Of a DNA stretch of 64,000 nucleotides, positions 55,873 through 64,000 are shown in pieces. This DNA comes from Janthinobacterium fluminis. Its GTDB lineage: Bacteria > Pseudomonadota > Gammaproteobacteria > Burkholderiales > Burkholderiaceae_D. Numbering within the stretch: the first letter of the stretch is position 1; each line of letters begins with the position of its first letter. The stretch lies in assembly GCF_028595325.1 (NCBI RefSeq), contig NZ_JAQQXR010000002.1, forward strand, positions 62,001 to 126,000, written 5' to 3'. The notes under the pieces were generated by a model. The model ran no database searches. It worked only from the letters and a program-made list of their open reading frames with translations, and had not been told where the DNA came from. Both the position numbers and the translations under genes were made by a program.

Positions 55873-56118
55873 GGTGGTCTTCGAGACGGTAAAACGCCAT
55901 TATCCAATATCTGGGCGCGGGATGGAAAATCCCGCGTCAAGGCGCGGGCGGCGGCCGCCGTCCGGGGCGACTGTGGCGCAACTGCCAATTTTCCAAACTA
56001 TTTCCCTATTGAATAATCGCATGCAGACAAACAACTTTGAAATCAGGATTGTTTATGGGAGGATATTATTACTATAGACGATCATGCCGCTTGCGGTCCT
56101 GTTTTTGGGAGTTGGGTA

Positions 56119-56919
56119 ATGAGTTACTTCAGGACGGTCGGTCTGCTCGCCTGCCTGGCGCTGTCCTGGCCGGCGGGCGCGGCGGAGGTGTCCGGCGGCG
56201 CCCTGCGTCCCATCCGTTTCGCGGCCGAGGATTGGCCGCCTTTCGTTTCGCCGGCGCTGTCCGGCGACGGCCTGTCCGGCACGCTGGTGCGCGCCGCGTT
56301 CGAGCGGGCCGGCTACCGCTTCAGGGTTGATTATTTCCCGTGGAAGCGCACCATGCAGTTCGGCTTGAGCGATCCCGCCTACGCCGGTTTCCTGGCCGTC
56401 TGGCGCACCCCGGAGCGGGAGCGGCTGTGCCATTTTTCCGCGCCCATCGGCAGTACCCTGACGGTGCTGGCCTATCTGAAGGAGGCGCCGCTGCAGGCGG
56501 CCACGCTGGCGCAGCTGAAGGGCACCAAGATCGGCACGGTGGCCGGCTATTCGAACGGCGAGCAGTTCGACGCCCTGGTCCGCAGCGGCGAGCTGGCCGT
56601 GGAGGAGGGCGTCAACGACGACACCAATCTGCGCAAGTTGCTGACGAAGCGGTTTCGCGTGATCGTCATTGAAAAGCACGTGCTGCGGCACTTGTTGCTC
56701 AGTACGCATTTCAGCCAGGCCGAGCGGGCCCGCATCACGATCGCGGAGCATTTCTTCAAGGAGCGGCCCGTGCATATGTGCTTCCGGCGCACGCCCGAGG
56801 GCTTGCTGCAGCAGCAGCGTTTCAACGATGCGGCCAGGGAACTCGATCTGGGCAAGCTGGAGCGCGAATACTGGAAGCGCGCCGGCGCGGCGTCGGCGCC
56901 GGCCGGGCTGGATTTTTAG
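56119..56919 (+). CDS. periplasmic substrate-binding protein family (SBP_bac_3-like)
   Basis: 266 residues with a signal peptide (TVGLLACLALSWPAGAAE). Two-lobed type II fold: FAAEDWPPFVSP, GTLVRAAFERAGYRFRVDYFPWKRTMQFG, and IGTVAGYSNGEQFDALV. No permease or ATPase is nearby, so it is a solitary binding protein of the kind that may feed another transporter or a sensor. Ligand unknown. Divergent from rsxB over a 246-bp gap. Confidence 0.87.
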   Translation: MSYFRTVGLLACLALSWPAGAAEVSGGALRPIRFAAEDWPPFVSPALSGDGLSGTLVRAAFERAGYRFRVDYFPWKRTMQFGLSDPAYAGFLAVWRTPERERLCHFSAPIGSTLTVLAYLKEAPLQAATLAQLKGTKIGTVAGYSNGEQFDALVRSGELAVEEGVNDDTNLRKLLTKRFRVIVIEKHVLRHLLLSTHFSQAERARITIAEHFFKERPVHMCFRRTPEGLLQQQRFNDAARELDLGKLEREYWKRAGAASAPAGLDF

Positions 56920-56966
56920 GCGGAGTCAGGCGCGGGCCGGGGGCGTTCCCCCCGGCTGGTTCGCGC

Positions 56967-58187
56967 CTAGCCGTGCTGCCGGATGAACTTGCTGATTTCC
57001 GGGCAGATCACTTCGCGCCAGCGGCGTCCCGAGAAGATGCCGTAATGGCCGCATTTCGGCGCCACGAAGTCGCGCTGCATGTCGGCCGGAATGCCGCTGC
57101 ACAGGTCGTGCGCGGCCTGGGTCTGGCCGGCGCCGGAGATGTCGTCGAGCTCGCCCTCGACGGTGAACAGGGCGACGTTGGTGATGTCTTGCGGGCGCAC
57201 CAGCTTGCCGCCCACTTCCCAGCTTCCCTTCGGCAGCTTGAATTCCTGGAACACGGTGCGTATCGTGTCCAGATAGTATTCCGCCGGCATGTCGAGCACC
57301 GCGTTGTACTCGTTGTAGAACTGGCGGTGGCCTTCCGCCGGCTCGTCATCGCCCGTTACCAGGTGCATATAGAACTCGCGGTGGCTTTGCGCGTGGCGAC
57401 CGGGGTTCATGGCGATGAAGCCGGCGTGCTGCAAAAAGCCCGGATACACCTTGCGGCCGAAGCCGGGATAGTTCGGCGGCACCGCGTAGATGACGGTGTT
57501 CTCGAACCACGAGAACTTCTTTTCGGTGGCCAGGTTGTTGACCTGGGTCGGCGAGCGGCGCGGGTCGATCGGTCCGCCCATCATCGTCATGGTCTTCGGC
57601 ATTTTCTTGTCTTTGGCCGAGGCCATCAGCGAGATCGCCGCCAGCACCGGCACCGTCGGCTGGCAGACGGAGATCACGTGCAGGTCGGGCGCCAGCAGGC
57701 GGATGAATTCCTGCACGTAGAAAATGTAGTCGTCCAGGTGGAAGGGCCCGGCGCTGGCCGGCACCATGCGGGCGTCGGTCCAGTCGGTGATGTAGACGTC
57801 GTGCTCGGCCAGCAGGCCGCGCACGGTGTCGCGCAGCAGGGTCGAATGGTGGCCCGACAGCGGCGCCACCAGCAGCACTTTCGGCTGCGCCGGCGCGCCC
57901 GCGTCCTTCTTGAAGTGCAGCAGGCGGCAGAAGGCTTTGTCGACGACGACGTGCTCGCTGATGGCCACGCTCTTGCCCTGGACCTCCACCGCGTCGATGT
58001 CGAATTTTGGTTTCTCGTAGTCTTTACCGAGCCGGTACATCAATTCGTAGCCGGCCGCGATGCGTTGCGAGAAGGGGGTGTGGGCCAACGGGGAAACCGG
58101 GTTGGTGAATAATTTGGAGGAAATGTCGGCCCATTGCATCACCGGAGTGAGGAAGGAGCGTTGCATTTCGTGCAGTTGGTAGAGCAT
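56967..58187 (-). CDS. phaZ: intracellular polyhydroxyalkanoate depolymerase
   Basis: 406 residues from ATG 58187 (GAGGAAAC upstream; the frame extends 14 codons but the longer form is unusual). N-terminal MLYQLHEMQRSFLTPVMQWA is the hallmark of the PhaZa1 type. Alpha/beta fold with a Cys nucleophile in VISVCQPTVPV in place of Ser, as known for this family, and catalytic His in PKCGHYGIFSGRRW. Mobilises PHB granules. Context: a PHA granule-associated protein lies at 63548. Confidence 0.94.
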   Translation of the reverse strand: MLYQLHEMQRSFLTPVMQWADISSKLFTNPVSPLAHTPFSQRIAAGYELMYRLGKDYEKPKFDIDAVEVQGKSVAISEHVVVDKAFCRLLHFKKDAGAPAQPKVLLVAPLSGHHSTLLRDTVRGLLAEHDVYITDWTDARMVPASAGPFHLDDYIFYVQEFIRLLAPDLHVISVCQPTVPVLAAISLMASAKDKKMPKTMTMMGGPIDPRRSPTQVNNLATEKKFSWFENTVIYAVPPNYPGFGRKVYPGFLQHAGFIAMNPGRHAQSHREFYMHLVTGDDEPAEGHRQFYNEYNAVLDMPAEYYLDTIRTVFQEFKLPKGSWEVGGKLVRPQDITNVALFTVEGELDDISGAGQTQAAHDLCSGIPADMQRDFVAPKCGHYGIFSGRRWREVICPEISKFIRQHG

Positions 58188-58400
58188 AAATGTTTCCTCG
58201 TAGGGTGCCAGGCGCGGTTTTAGCTCCAAACATCATAATCCAATTATAGAATAATTGTTCGTGACGTAAAGCAGTTTGTAATTCCGTATGGCAATTGCAC
58301 GTCCGGGGAGCGGCAGCACCGCACCTCCATGATGCGCTCAAAACGGAAAAAAGCAGCGTTTCCGCTGCTTTCGGTGTTGCGTTTTGGTCTTGCCAGAATC

Positions 58401-59453
58401 TTAGTCGAAGACGGGGGTTTCGACGCCGAGAATCTTGTGCAGCTTCGGCGAGGTCGTCGTGTACTGCATGTGGATTTTCTTGTCCGGGAAGATGTAGGGG
58501 GCGGCGCCGAAGGCGGCCAGCGCCGCTTCGTGGAAGCCCGACAGGATCAGTTTTTTCTTGCCCGGATAGGTGTTGATGTCGCCAACGGCGAAGATGCCCG
58601 GCACATTGGTTTCGAATTTCTCCGTGTCCATGACCTTCAGTTGGCGGCGCTCGATGTCCAGGCCCCAGTCGGCGATCGGGCCGAGTTTCGGCGACAGGCC
58701 GAAGAACACCAGCAGCATGTCCAGCGGCAGGCGGCGGGTGACGCCGTCGGCGCCGGTGACCTTGATTTCGCTGAGCTGGCCGTCCTTGGTTTCAAAGCCG
58801 GTGGCCTGGCCGATGATCAGCTGCATCTCGTATTCGTCGCACAGGGCCTTCATCTTCGCCACCGACGCCGGGGCGGCGCGGAAGTCTTCGCGGCGGTGCA
58901 GCAGCACCACGGATTCGGCCTTGCCGACGAAGTTCAGGGCCCAGTCCAGCGCCGAGTCGCCGCCGCCGCAGATGACGATGTTTTTGCCGTCGAACAGGGC
59001 AGGCTGCTTGACGCGGTAGAACAGTTGCGAGCCCTCGAAAGCCTCGATGCCGTCGACCTTCAGCGTGCGCGCCTGGAACGAGCCGACGCCGGCGGCGATG
59101 AAGATGGTCTTGGTCAGGAAGCGCGTGCCGGCGCTCGTTTCGACGTTGAAGCGGCCGTCTTCGCGGCGCTCGACCAGGGTCACTTCCTGGTTCAGGTGGA
59201 AGGTCGGTTCGAACGGCTCGATCTGCTTGAGCAGGTTGTCGGTCAGTTCCTGGCCCGTGCACACGGGCACGGCCGGGATGTCGTAGATCGGCTTGTCGGG
59301 ATAGAGTTCGACGCACTGGCCGCCCACGGCCGGCAGCGAGTCGATGATGTGCGCCTTGATTTCCAGCAGGCCCAGCTCGAATACCTGGAACAGTCCGACG
59401 GGACCGGCGCCGATGATGACTGCATCGGTTTCGATGATGTTGGGAGTACTCAT
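58401..59453 (-). CDS. ferredoxin--NADP(+) reductase (TrxB-like type)
   Basis: 350 residues from ATG 59453. FAD site [17 protein letters not shown] near residue 15, [17 protein letters not shown], and the NADPH site [14 protein letters not shown] near 165. It lacks the CxxC of thioredoxin reductase, which fits the FNR branch. The 7Fe ferredoxin gene 146 bp upstream on the same strand is a natural partner. Confidence 0.93.
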   Translation of the reverse strand: MSTPNIIETDAVIIGAGPVGLFQVFELGLLEIKAHIIDSLPAVGGQCVELYPDKPIYDIPAVPVCTGQELTDNLLKQIEPFEPTFHLNQEVTLVERREDGRFNVETSAGTRFLTKTIFIAAGVGSFQARTLKVDGIEAFEGSQLFYRVKQPALFDGKNIVICGGGDSALDWALNFVGKAESVVLLHRREDFRAAPASVAKMKALCDEYEMQLIIGQATGFETKDGQLSEIKVTGADGVTRRLPLDMLLVFFGLSPKLGPIADWGLDIERRQLKVMDTEKFETNVPGIFAVGDINTYPGKKKLILSGFHEAALAAFGAAPYIFPDKKIHMQYTTTSPKLHKILGVETPVFD

Positions 59454-59598
59454 ACGATGTGATTCCTGTCTTTTACGATTTTGATGGGACAGCAGCGCCG
59501 GCACCGCCGCGCAGGGCGGCCGCGAGCGGCTGCCTTGCACCGTGCAGTATCAAAGAACCATCCCTGTGTCCGCGTGCTGCGACAGCGCGGGCCCGCTG

Positions 59599-59922
59599 TT
59601 AGCGCACCAGCAGGTGCGCTTTTTCCTTGACGTCTTTGAATTGCTCGGCTTCCGGCAGTGCCGGTTTGGTCTTGGTGATCGAAGGCCAGTTGCGTGCTAG
59701 ATCGACGTTGATCTTGATGAAAGCCTGCTGGTCGGCAGGCACGTCTTCTTCGGCGAAAATGGCGTTGACCGGGCACTCCGCCACGCAGACCGCGCAATCG
59801 ATGCATTCGTCGGGGTCGATGGTCAGGAAATTCGGGCCTTCCCGGAAACAATCAACCGGGCAGACATCGACGCAGTCGGTGTAGCGACAGGCGATGCAGG
59901 ATTCGGTGACAACGTGGGTCAT
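59599..59922 (-). CDS. fdxA: 7Fe ferredoxin FdxA
   Basis: 107 residues from ATG 59922. [18 protein letters not shown] (with the [3Fe-4S] spacing) and [16 protein letters not shown] ([4Fe-4S]) are in the usual order, and the family C-terminal helix [15 protein letters not shown] is present. Upstream in-frame codons to 59982 are unlikely coding. Donates electrons to the reductase encoded next. Confidence 0.95.
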   Translation of the reverse strand: MTHVVTESCIACRYTDCVDVCPVDCFREGPNFLTIDPDECIDCAVCVAECPVNAIFAEEDVPADQQAFIKINVDLARNWPSITKTKPALPEAEQFKDVKEKAHLLVR

Positions 59923-60171
59923 AACAGTCCTATCAATATGGGGTGCTGTAGCGCCGGAAGGGGAAACTGCATCAGCGCTCACTAAAGCAAAGCACCGTAT
60001 TTTAAGGCAATTCGGTATTTCTCACAAATCGGACTTATATACAATACATATAAGCAAATTCATTTTGTAACCGGATTTGCCGGCGCGGCGCGGCCCGCGC
60101 GCCCGTTCGGACGGGGGCTGCGGGCCGATGGCGGGTAAAACCGGCGGCGCCGCGGCGCCGCTGCGCCGGAC

Positions 60172-60462
60172 TTATGCGGCGGCGCGGATCTGCGCCACCA
60201 GGTTTTGCCAGCGGGCGCAGGCCGGGCTGCCGTCCTCGACGAAGCTGACCGTGTGCTGGCATCCGTCGGCGCTGACGGTGATGCGCCAGCGCGGCAGGTC
60301 GGCGCCGACCACCTCGTCGCCGGCCTCGGCCGGGGCGGCGAAAAAGCCCGTGTCGGCCAGCGCGGCCTCCAGCGCCCGGCCGCGGGCGCTGGCCGCCGTG
60401 TCGATTTCATAATGTTCGCCCAGGCCGGCGAAGCCGCCGCCGCTCGATGCCGATATTTTCAT
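60172..60462 (-). CDS. emfourin-like inhibitor of M4 metalloprotease
   Basis: 96 residues, MKISASSGGGFAGLG at the start and WRITVSADGCQHTVSF then SPACARWQNLVAQIR at the end, matching the emfourin (protealysin inhibitor) pattern: one short beta-rich cytosolic domain with no signal peptide. It starts 16 bp after the M4-type protease stop on the same strand, the order known for protealysin-emfourin operons. This pairing supports both calls. A longer upstream frame to 60606 overlaps the protease and is not used. Confidence 0.85.
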   Translation of the reverse strand: MKISASSGGGFAGLGEHYEIDTAASARGRALEAALADTGFFAAPAEAGDEVVGADLPRWRITVSADGCQHTVSFVEDGSPACARWQNLVAQIRAAA

Positions 60463-60478
60463 GCTTGCTCCATGGTTT

Positions 60479-62008
60479 TTAGCCCAACTCTTCGCGCACG
60501 CCCTGGACCGGCGCGCCGCCGGAGCGCGCCGCGCCGCCATTGCCGCCGCGGGCGTCGCCGCCCTGGTCCGCTCCGGCGTGGCCGTTGCCGCGCAGGCTGC
60601 CGCCATAGTCGCGGCACCAGGCGGCCAGCGCCGCGCGCTCTTCGTCGAACAGGTTCTCCGACTCCAGGTATTCGGCGCTGCTCATCGTGCCGCAGCAGGC
60701 GCGCCGGTCCTGGCGCGCGCCGGCCTGGTCGGTGATGTGCGCCTGGAACATCATCGGCGCGCCGGCCTCGCCTGTCAACGCGGCGCCGCTGAGCACTTCG
60801 CGCAGCGTGAACTGGTTGCGGATGAAGTCGCGGTACTGCGCCGGCTTGCCGTCGGCGGCGGCGATCAGCAGCATCTGGTTGGCGACGTCGGCGTAGGTGG
60901 CGGCGATGTCGGGCGCGCCGATGAGCGCGCGCAGCACGAGGCCGCGCAGGTAGTCGCCGACGTGGTGCAGCACGGCCGCGTCGTCCTCGACGGCGGGGCG
61001 GCGTTCGTAGGCGAAGATGTCGGCCAGGATGTCGTAGACGGCGCCGGTGAACACTTGCGAGATCGCGTGCACCTCATTGCCCGCCTCCGACAGCTTCAAG
61101 TCGTTGTCGGCGTTGCGCAAGCCGTTGGCCCGGCCCAGCGCCAGGCCGAACTGTTCGGCCATGTCGGCCAGGAAGGTCTTGTCGTGCAAATTGGCCTTGG
61201 TCTGGGCGATGACGGCTTCCACCTGGTCGAGCTGGGACAGGGCCAGGAAGATGGCCGTCAGGTCGCCGAACGCTTCGTGCAGGCCGCCCGTCTGCGGCGG
61301 ATTGCTGCTGAGCAGCCATTTCGGCTTCAGGCCGTCGAGCACGGCGTGGCCCGTCTCGTGGGCGACGATGTCGAGGGAGCGGCAGGTGAACACCCGTTCG
61401 GTGCCGCCGCTGGGGATGAAGTCGCCGAATTTCAGGGCTTTGTCGTTGCGGCTGTAGAAGGCGTTCATGACGTTCGGCAGGCCGTGCGGGAACACCCGCA
61501 GCGGCGCCGTGTTGCTGGCGCTGTTCCATTGCCACGGCACGGGCGCGGCGTTGCCGCCGGAGGCGAGCGCGCGCTGGTACATGCTGAGCGTCAGGCGCAC
61601 GACGGCGTAGGTGTGGATGGCGTCGAACTGGTCGGTGTTGGGCGAGACGATGAAGTCGCCGAAGGCGTTCGGGTTGACGGGGGCGATGCCCGGTTCGCCA
61701 AAGGTGACGCGGGCGTCGCGCGGCCCCTGCAGCACCAGGCCGGGCAGAAAGACCTTGCGCGTGCCCAGGTCGCTGACGGACGGGTCTTGCTTCCAGATCA
61801 GCACGCGCGAACCCAGCGGCACGGCGGCCTGCTCGGCCGGCGGCACGGGGAAGCGCCGCGGCTTGCCCGGTTGTTGCGTCAGTTGCACGTTTTTGCGGTG
61901 CTGGCGGTACGGCGCCGACGGCGTCGGCACGTAGCTGATGGGGGGCTGCGAGGCACATTTGCTGAGCACGGCCTCGACCTCGACCGGCACAATCACTTTC
62001 TGGTCCAT
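60479..62008 (-). CDS. M4-type zinc metalloprotease (protealysin-like, no signal peptide)
   Basis: 509 residues. Zinc motif HETGH (His217, Glu218, His221) and third ligand Glu245 in GGLHEAFGDL; the M4 N-domain signature NAFYSRNDKALKFGD precedes it. The first 60 residues are Pro-rich (PPISYVPTPSAPYRQ) and could be a short propeptide, but there is no signal peptide and no FTP/PepSY propeptide. The C-terminal 35 residues are Gly/Ala-rich. Protealysin-like proteases are likewise leaderless and may act inside cells or leave by an unusual route. The emfourin gene downstream would guard the cytoplasm. ATG 62008 follows AGGAGA. Confidence 0.83.
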   Translation of the reverse strand: MDQKVIVPVEVEAVLSKCASQPPISYVPTPSAPYRQHRKNVQLTQQPGKPRRFPVPPAEQAAVPLGSRVLIWKQDPSVSDLGTRKVFLPGLVLQGPRDARVTFGEPGIAPVNPNAFGDFIVSPNTDQFDAIHTYAVVRLTLSMYQRALASGGNAAPVPWQWNSASNTAPLRVFPHGLPNVMNAFYSRNDKALKFGDFIPSGGTERVFTCRSLDIVAHETGHAVLDGLKPKWLLSSNPPQTGGLHEAFGDLTAIFLALSQLDQVEAVIAQTKANLHDKTFLADMAEQFGLALGRANGLRNADNDLKLSEAGNEVHAISQVFTGAVYDILADIFAYERRPAVEDDAAVLHHVGDYLRGLVLRALIGAPDIAATYADVANQMLLIAAADGKPAQYRDFIRNQFTLREVLSGAALTGEAGAPMMFQAHITDQAGARQDRRACCGTMSSAEYLESENLFDEERAALAAWCRDYGGSLRGNGHAGADQGGDARGGNGGAARSGGAPVQGVREELG

Positions 62009-62212
62009 ATTGTCTCTCCTGGGGAAAGGCGGCGTGACGCCGCGCGGTTGACGCGGCGTCCTACATCAGGCGGTTGCTGCTTGGCGCCACGGCTGGAATT
62101 GAAATAGTCCCCCCATGGCCGGCGCGCCCGTTTGAGGTGGCACAAGGTTTGCGGGCGGCGCGCCCGGCCTGTCGTACACTATGCTTGAACCCGATACGCT
62201 CAGGAGTAGCAC

Positions 62213-63472
62213 TTGACCCCCACGACGATCCAACTGACCGGCGCGGCGCTGTTTGCCGTCGCCATCTTGCACACCTTTTCGAGCAAATTTTTCGAGCGTC
62301 TGGCGCACCGCAGGCCGGCCCATGCCGGCCTGTGGCACCTGCTGGGCGAGGTCGAGGTCGTGTTCGGTTTCTGGGCGCTGGTGCTGATGGTGGCCATGTT
62401 CGCCATCGACGGCGCGGCGGCCGCCACGGGCTACATCGACGGGCGCAATTTCACCGAGCCGATGTTTGTCTTCGCCATCATGGTCATCGCCGGCACCCGG
62501 CCCATCCTGCGCGCCACGACGGCCGGCGTGCAGCGGCTGGCCGGGCTGATCCCGCTGCCCGGCAGCATGGGCTTTTATGTCGCCGTGCTGGGCCTGGTGC
62601 CGCTGCTCGGCTCTTTCATCACGGAGCCGGCGGCGATGACGCTGGGGGCGCTGATCCTGTCGGACGGCGTGTGCGGGCGCGGCATTTCCACCCGGCTGAA
62701 GTACGCGACGCTGGGCGTGCTGTTCGTGAATGTGTCGATAGGCGGCACGCTGACGCCGTTTGCCGCGCCGCCGGTGCTGATGGTGGCCGGCAAGTGGGGC
62801 TGGGACATGTCCTTCATGCTGACGACGCTGGGCTGGAAGGCGGCGCTGGCGGTGTTCGTCAACGCCGCCGGCGCGGCGCTGCTATTCCGCAAGGAGCTGG
62901 CGCGGCTGCCGCTGGCCGTTGGCGGCCCCGGCGGCGAGCCGGTGCCGGCGCCGCTGACGCTGGCGCACCTGGCCTTCCTGGTCGGCGTGGTGGTGTTCGC
63001 CCACCATCCGGCGATCTTCATGGGCCTGTTCCTGTTTTTCCTCGGCGTGGCCCAGGCCTACGCCCGCCACCAGGACCGGCTGATCCTGCGCGAAGGCTTG
63101 CTGGTGGCGTTTTTCCTGGCCGGGCTGGTGGTGCTGGGCGGCCAGCAGCAGTGGTGGTTGCAGCCGCTGTTGATGAGCATGAGCAGCGACGCCGTGTTCT
63201 TCGGCGCCACGGCGCTGACGGCCGTGACGGACAACGCCGCGCTCACCTATCTCGGTTCGCTGGTCGAGAACCTGTCCGACAGCTTCAAGTACGCGCTGGT
63301 CACGGGCGCCGTGACGGGCGGTGGCCTGACCGTCATCGCGAATGCGCCGAATCCGGCCGGCATGGCGATTTTGCGCGGCCATTTCGAGCACGCGGCCGTG
63401 CATCCACTCGGTTTGCTGCTGGCGGCGACGCCGCCGACGATCGTGGCGGCGCTGGCGTTCCGCCTGCTGTAG
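62213..63472 (+). CDS. putative Na+/H+ antiporter-like membrane protein
   Basis: 419 residues with about eleven membrane helices. Start TTG 62213 has CAGGAG 6-11 bp upstream. Segments GSMGFYVAVLGLVPLLGSFITEPAAMTLGALIL and AVTDNAALTYLGSLVE with TGGGLTVIANAPNPAG contain the paired Thr/Asn-Pro features of ion-transporter (IT) superfamily re-entrant loops (quoted in parts). Substrate is a guess from family naming. Divergent from the M4 protease gene across 204 bp. Confidence 0.8.
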   Translation: MTPTTIQLTGAALFAVAILHTFSSKFFERLAHRRPAHAGLWHLLGEVEVVFGFWALVLMVAMFAIDGAAAATGYIDGRNFTEPMFVFAIMVIAGTRPILRATTAGVQRLAGLIPLPGSMGFYVAVLGLVPLLGSFITEPAAMTLGALILSDGVCGRGISTRLKYATLGVLFVNVSIGGTLTPFAAPPVLMVAGKWGWDMSFMLTTLGWKAALAVFVNAAGAALLFRKELARLPLAVGGPGGEPVPAPLTLAHLAFLVGVVVFAHHPAIFMGLFLFFLGVAQAYARHQDRLILREGLLVAFFLAGLVVLGGQQQWWLQPLLMSMSSDAVFFGATALTAVTDNAALTYLGSLVENLSDSFKYALVTGAVTGGGLTVIANAPNPAGMAILRGHFEHAAVHPLGLLLAATPPTIVAALAFRLL

Positions 63473-63547
63473 CGCACTGGCGCGGCGGCCCTTCAGCTGG
63501 CATGATGCCGCCTGGTTCACCACATTTGAGAATAAAAGGATAGTTTG

Positions 63548-63832
63548 ATGGCTGACATTCACATCGTTCAGGAGCACAGCCTGACACCGGGCAAGGCCCG
63601 CGAGGCGGCGCAGCAAGTGGCCGACAAGATGGCCGAGGAGTACGACCTGGCCTGCACCTGGGAGGGCGACGTGCTGCACTTCGAGCGCAGCGGCGTCGAG
63701 GGTTCGCTGACCCTGGCCCTGAAGCAGGCGCAGATGCACTTGAAGCTGGGTTTTTTGTTCAGCGCCTTCTCGTCCAAGATCGAGCACAAGGTCGCGGAAA
63801 ACATGCAGAAGGTCTTCGGCGGCGCGGCCTGA
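63548..63832 (+). CDS. polyhydroxyalkanoic-acid-system (PHA_gran_rgn) protein
   Basis: 94 residues from ATG 63548 (TTG 63545 directly before it is also in frame). DIHIVQEHSLTPGKAREAAQ at the start, then WEGDVLHFERSGVEGSL, and the helical KIEHKVAENMQKVFG end fit the small PHA granule-associated family. It may bind or regulate PHB granules, in line with phaZ in the window. Confidence 0.85.
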   Translation: MADIHIVQEHSLTPGKAREAAQQVADKMAEEYDLACTWEGDVLHFERSGVEGSLTLALKQAQMHLKLGFLFSAFSSKIEHKVAENMQKVFGGAA

Positions 63833-63914
63833 AACCGCGCCCGCAAGCGGCCGCGCCCGACCCCAGGATGGGCGCCGCCTTGCTTATCTAGCATAGTTCG
63901 GCGGCGATTGCCAC

Positions 63915-64000
63915 TGGACTTTGTTGTTTTTTTGCGCTATACTCGCCACATAATTCACAAGCTGCCACGCAGCTCATTTGCCTCTTGCCAGAGGTAAATC
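63915..64000 (+). promoter_or_regulatory. Promoter and structured leader of a gene beyond the window
   Basis: A -35-like TGGACT (63915-63920) and TATACT (63938-63943) with a 17-bp spacer, then two hairpins in the leader: AGCTGCCACGCAGCT (63960-63974) and CCTC-TTGCCA-GAGG flanked by ATTT/AAAT (about 63977-63998). The gene they control is off the edge. Confidence 0.5.

Overview
The window looks like chromosomal DNA of a high-G+C betaproteobacterium, most likely an Oxalobacteraceae member of the Massilia/Duganella/Janthinobacterium type. This is inferred from gene content: the ispB | rplU-rpmA-obgE-proB neighbourhood, an rsxB-nth pair, PHA metabolism genes, Burkholderiales-type porin and PqiABC, and strong G/C preference at third codon positions. 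No search could be run, so the genus is a guess.

Layout. (1) 1-7542: reductive pyrimidine degradation (end of mmsA, preT, preA, an NCS1 transporter, dihydropyrimidinase, a beta-ureidopropionase-type amidohydrolase). Together they import uracil/thymine, reduce and open the ring and feed the semialdehyde product into acyl-CoA. (2) 7560-21192: a block lying exactly between two near-identical 72-bp palindromes. It holds an alpha/beta hydrolase, a TetR regulator with a clear operator, an enoyl-CoA hydratase-like protein, a secreted NHL-repeat protein, a complete Liv-type ABC transporter, an acyl-CoA synthetase, a double-hotdog MaoC-like protein and a porin. It reads as an uptake and CoA-activation cassette for an unknown organic acid. 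(3) 21203-26655: urate/purine degradation (UraD-AllC fusion, LysR regulator, PuuD urate hydroxylase) and an M20-fold protein that lacks most metal ligands. (4) 26730-30940: a small cache-type protein, a second palindrome family that has been duplicated with the 3' end of that gene, and pqiABC. (5) 31093-33952: DUF2946 protein, a 65-residue membrane peptide and a TonB-dependent receptor. (6) 34073-38092: NIPSNAP, an unknown exported protein, a YdcF-type protein, then on the other strand a phenylacetate-CoA-ligase-like enzyme with a methyltransferase. (7) 38097-44726: a large autotransporter with a 31-unit Thr-Pro linker, and an orphan FtsX/MacB-type permease preceded by a possible coupled leader peptide. 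(8) 44859-46971: a roughly 2-kb insertion at tRNA-Pro(CGG), bounded by a 47-bp direct repeat of the tRNA 3' half, carrying a membrane-anchored protein of unknown function and a protein with an RNxxxH (HEPN-like) motif. (9) 47188-48312: a decayed ars operon (arsR, gutted acr3, arsC) flanked by palindromes of both families. (10) 48395-63832: housekeeping genes (ispB, rplU, rpmA, obgE, proB, nth, rsxB, phaZ, ferredoxin and its reductase), an M4-type metalloprotease with its putative emfourin inhibitor, a membrane antiporter-like protein and a PHA granule-associated protein.

The strongest candidate for something undescribed is the tRNA-Pro mini-island with its two-gene cargo. Next come the palindrome-bounded catabolic cassette and the M4-emfourin pair.
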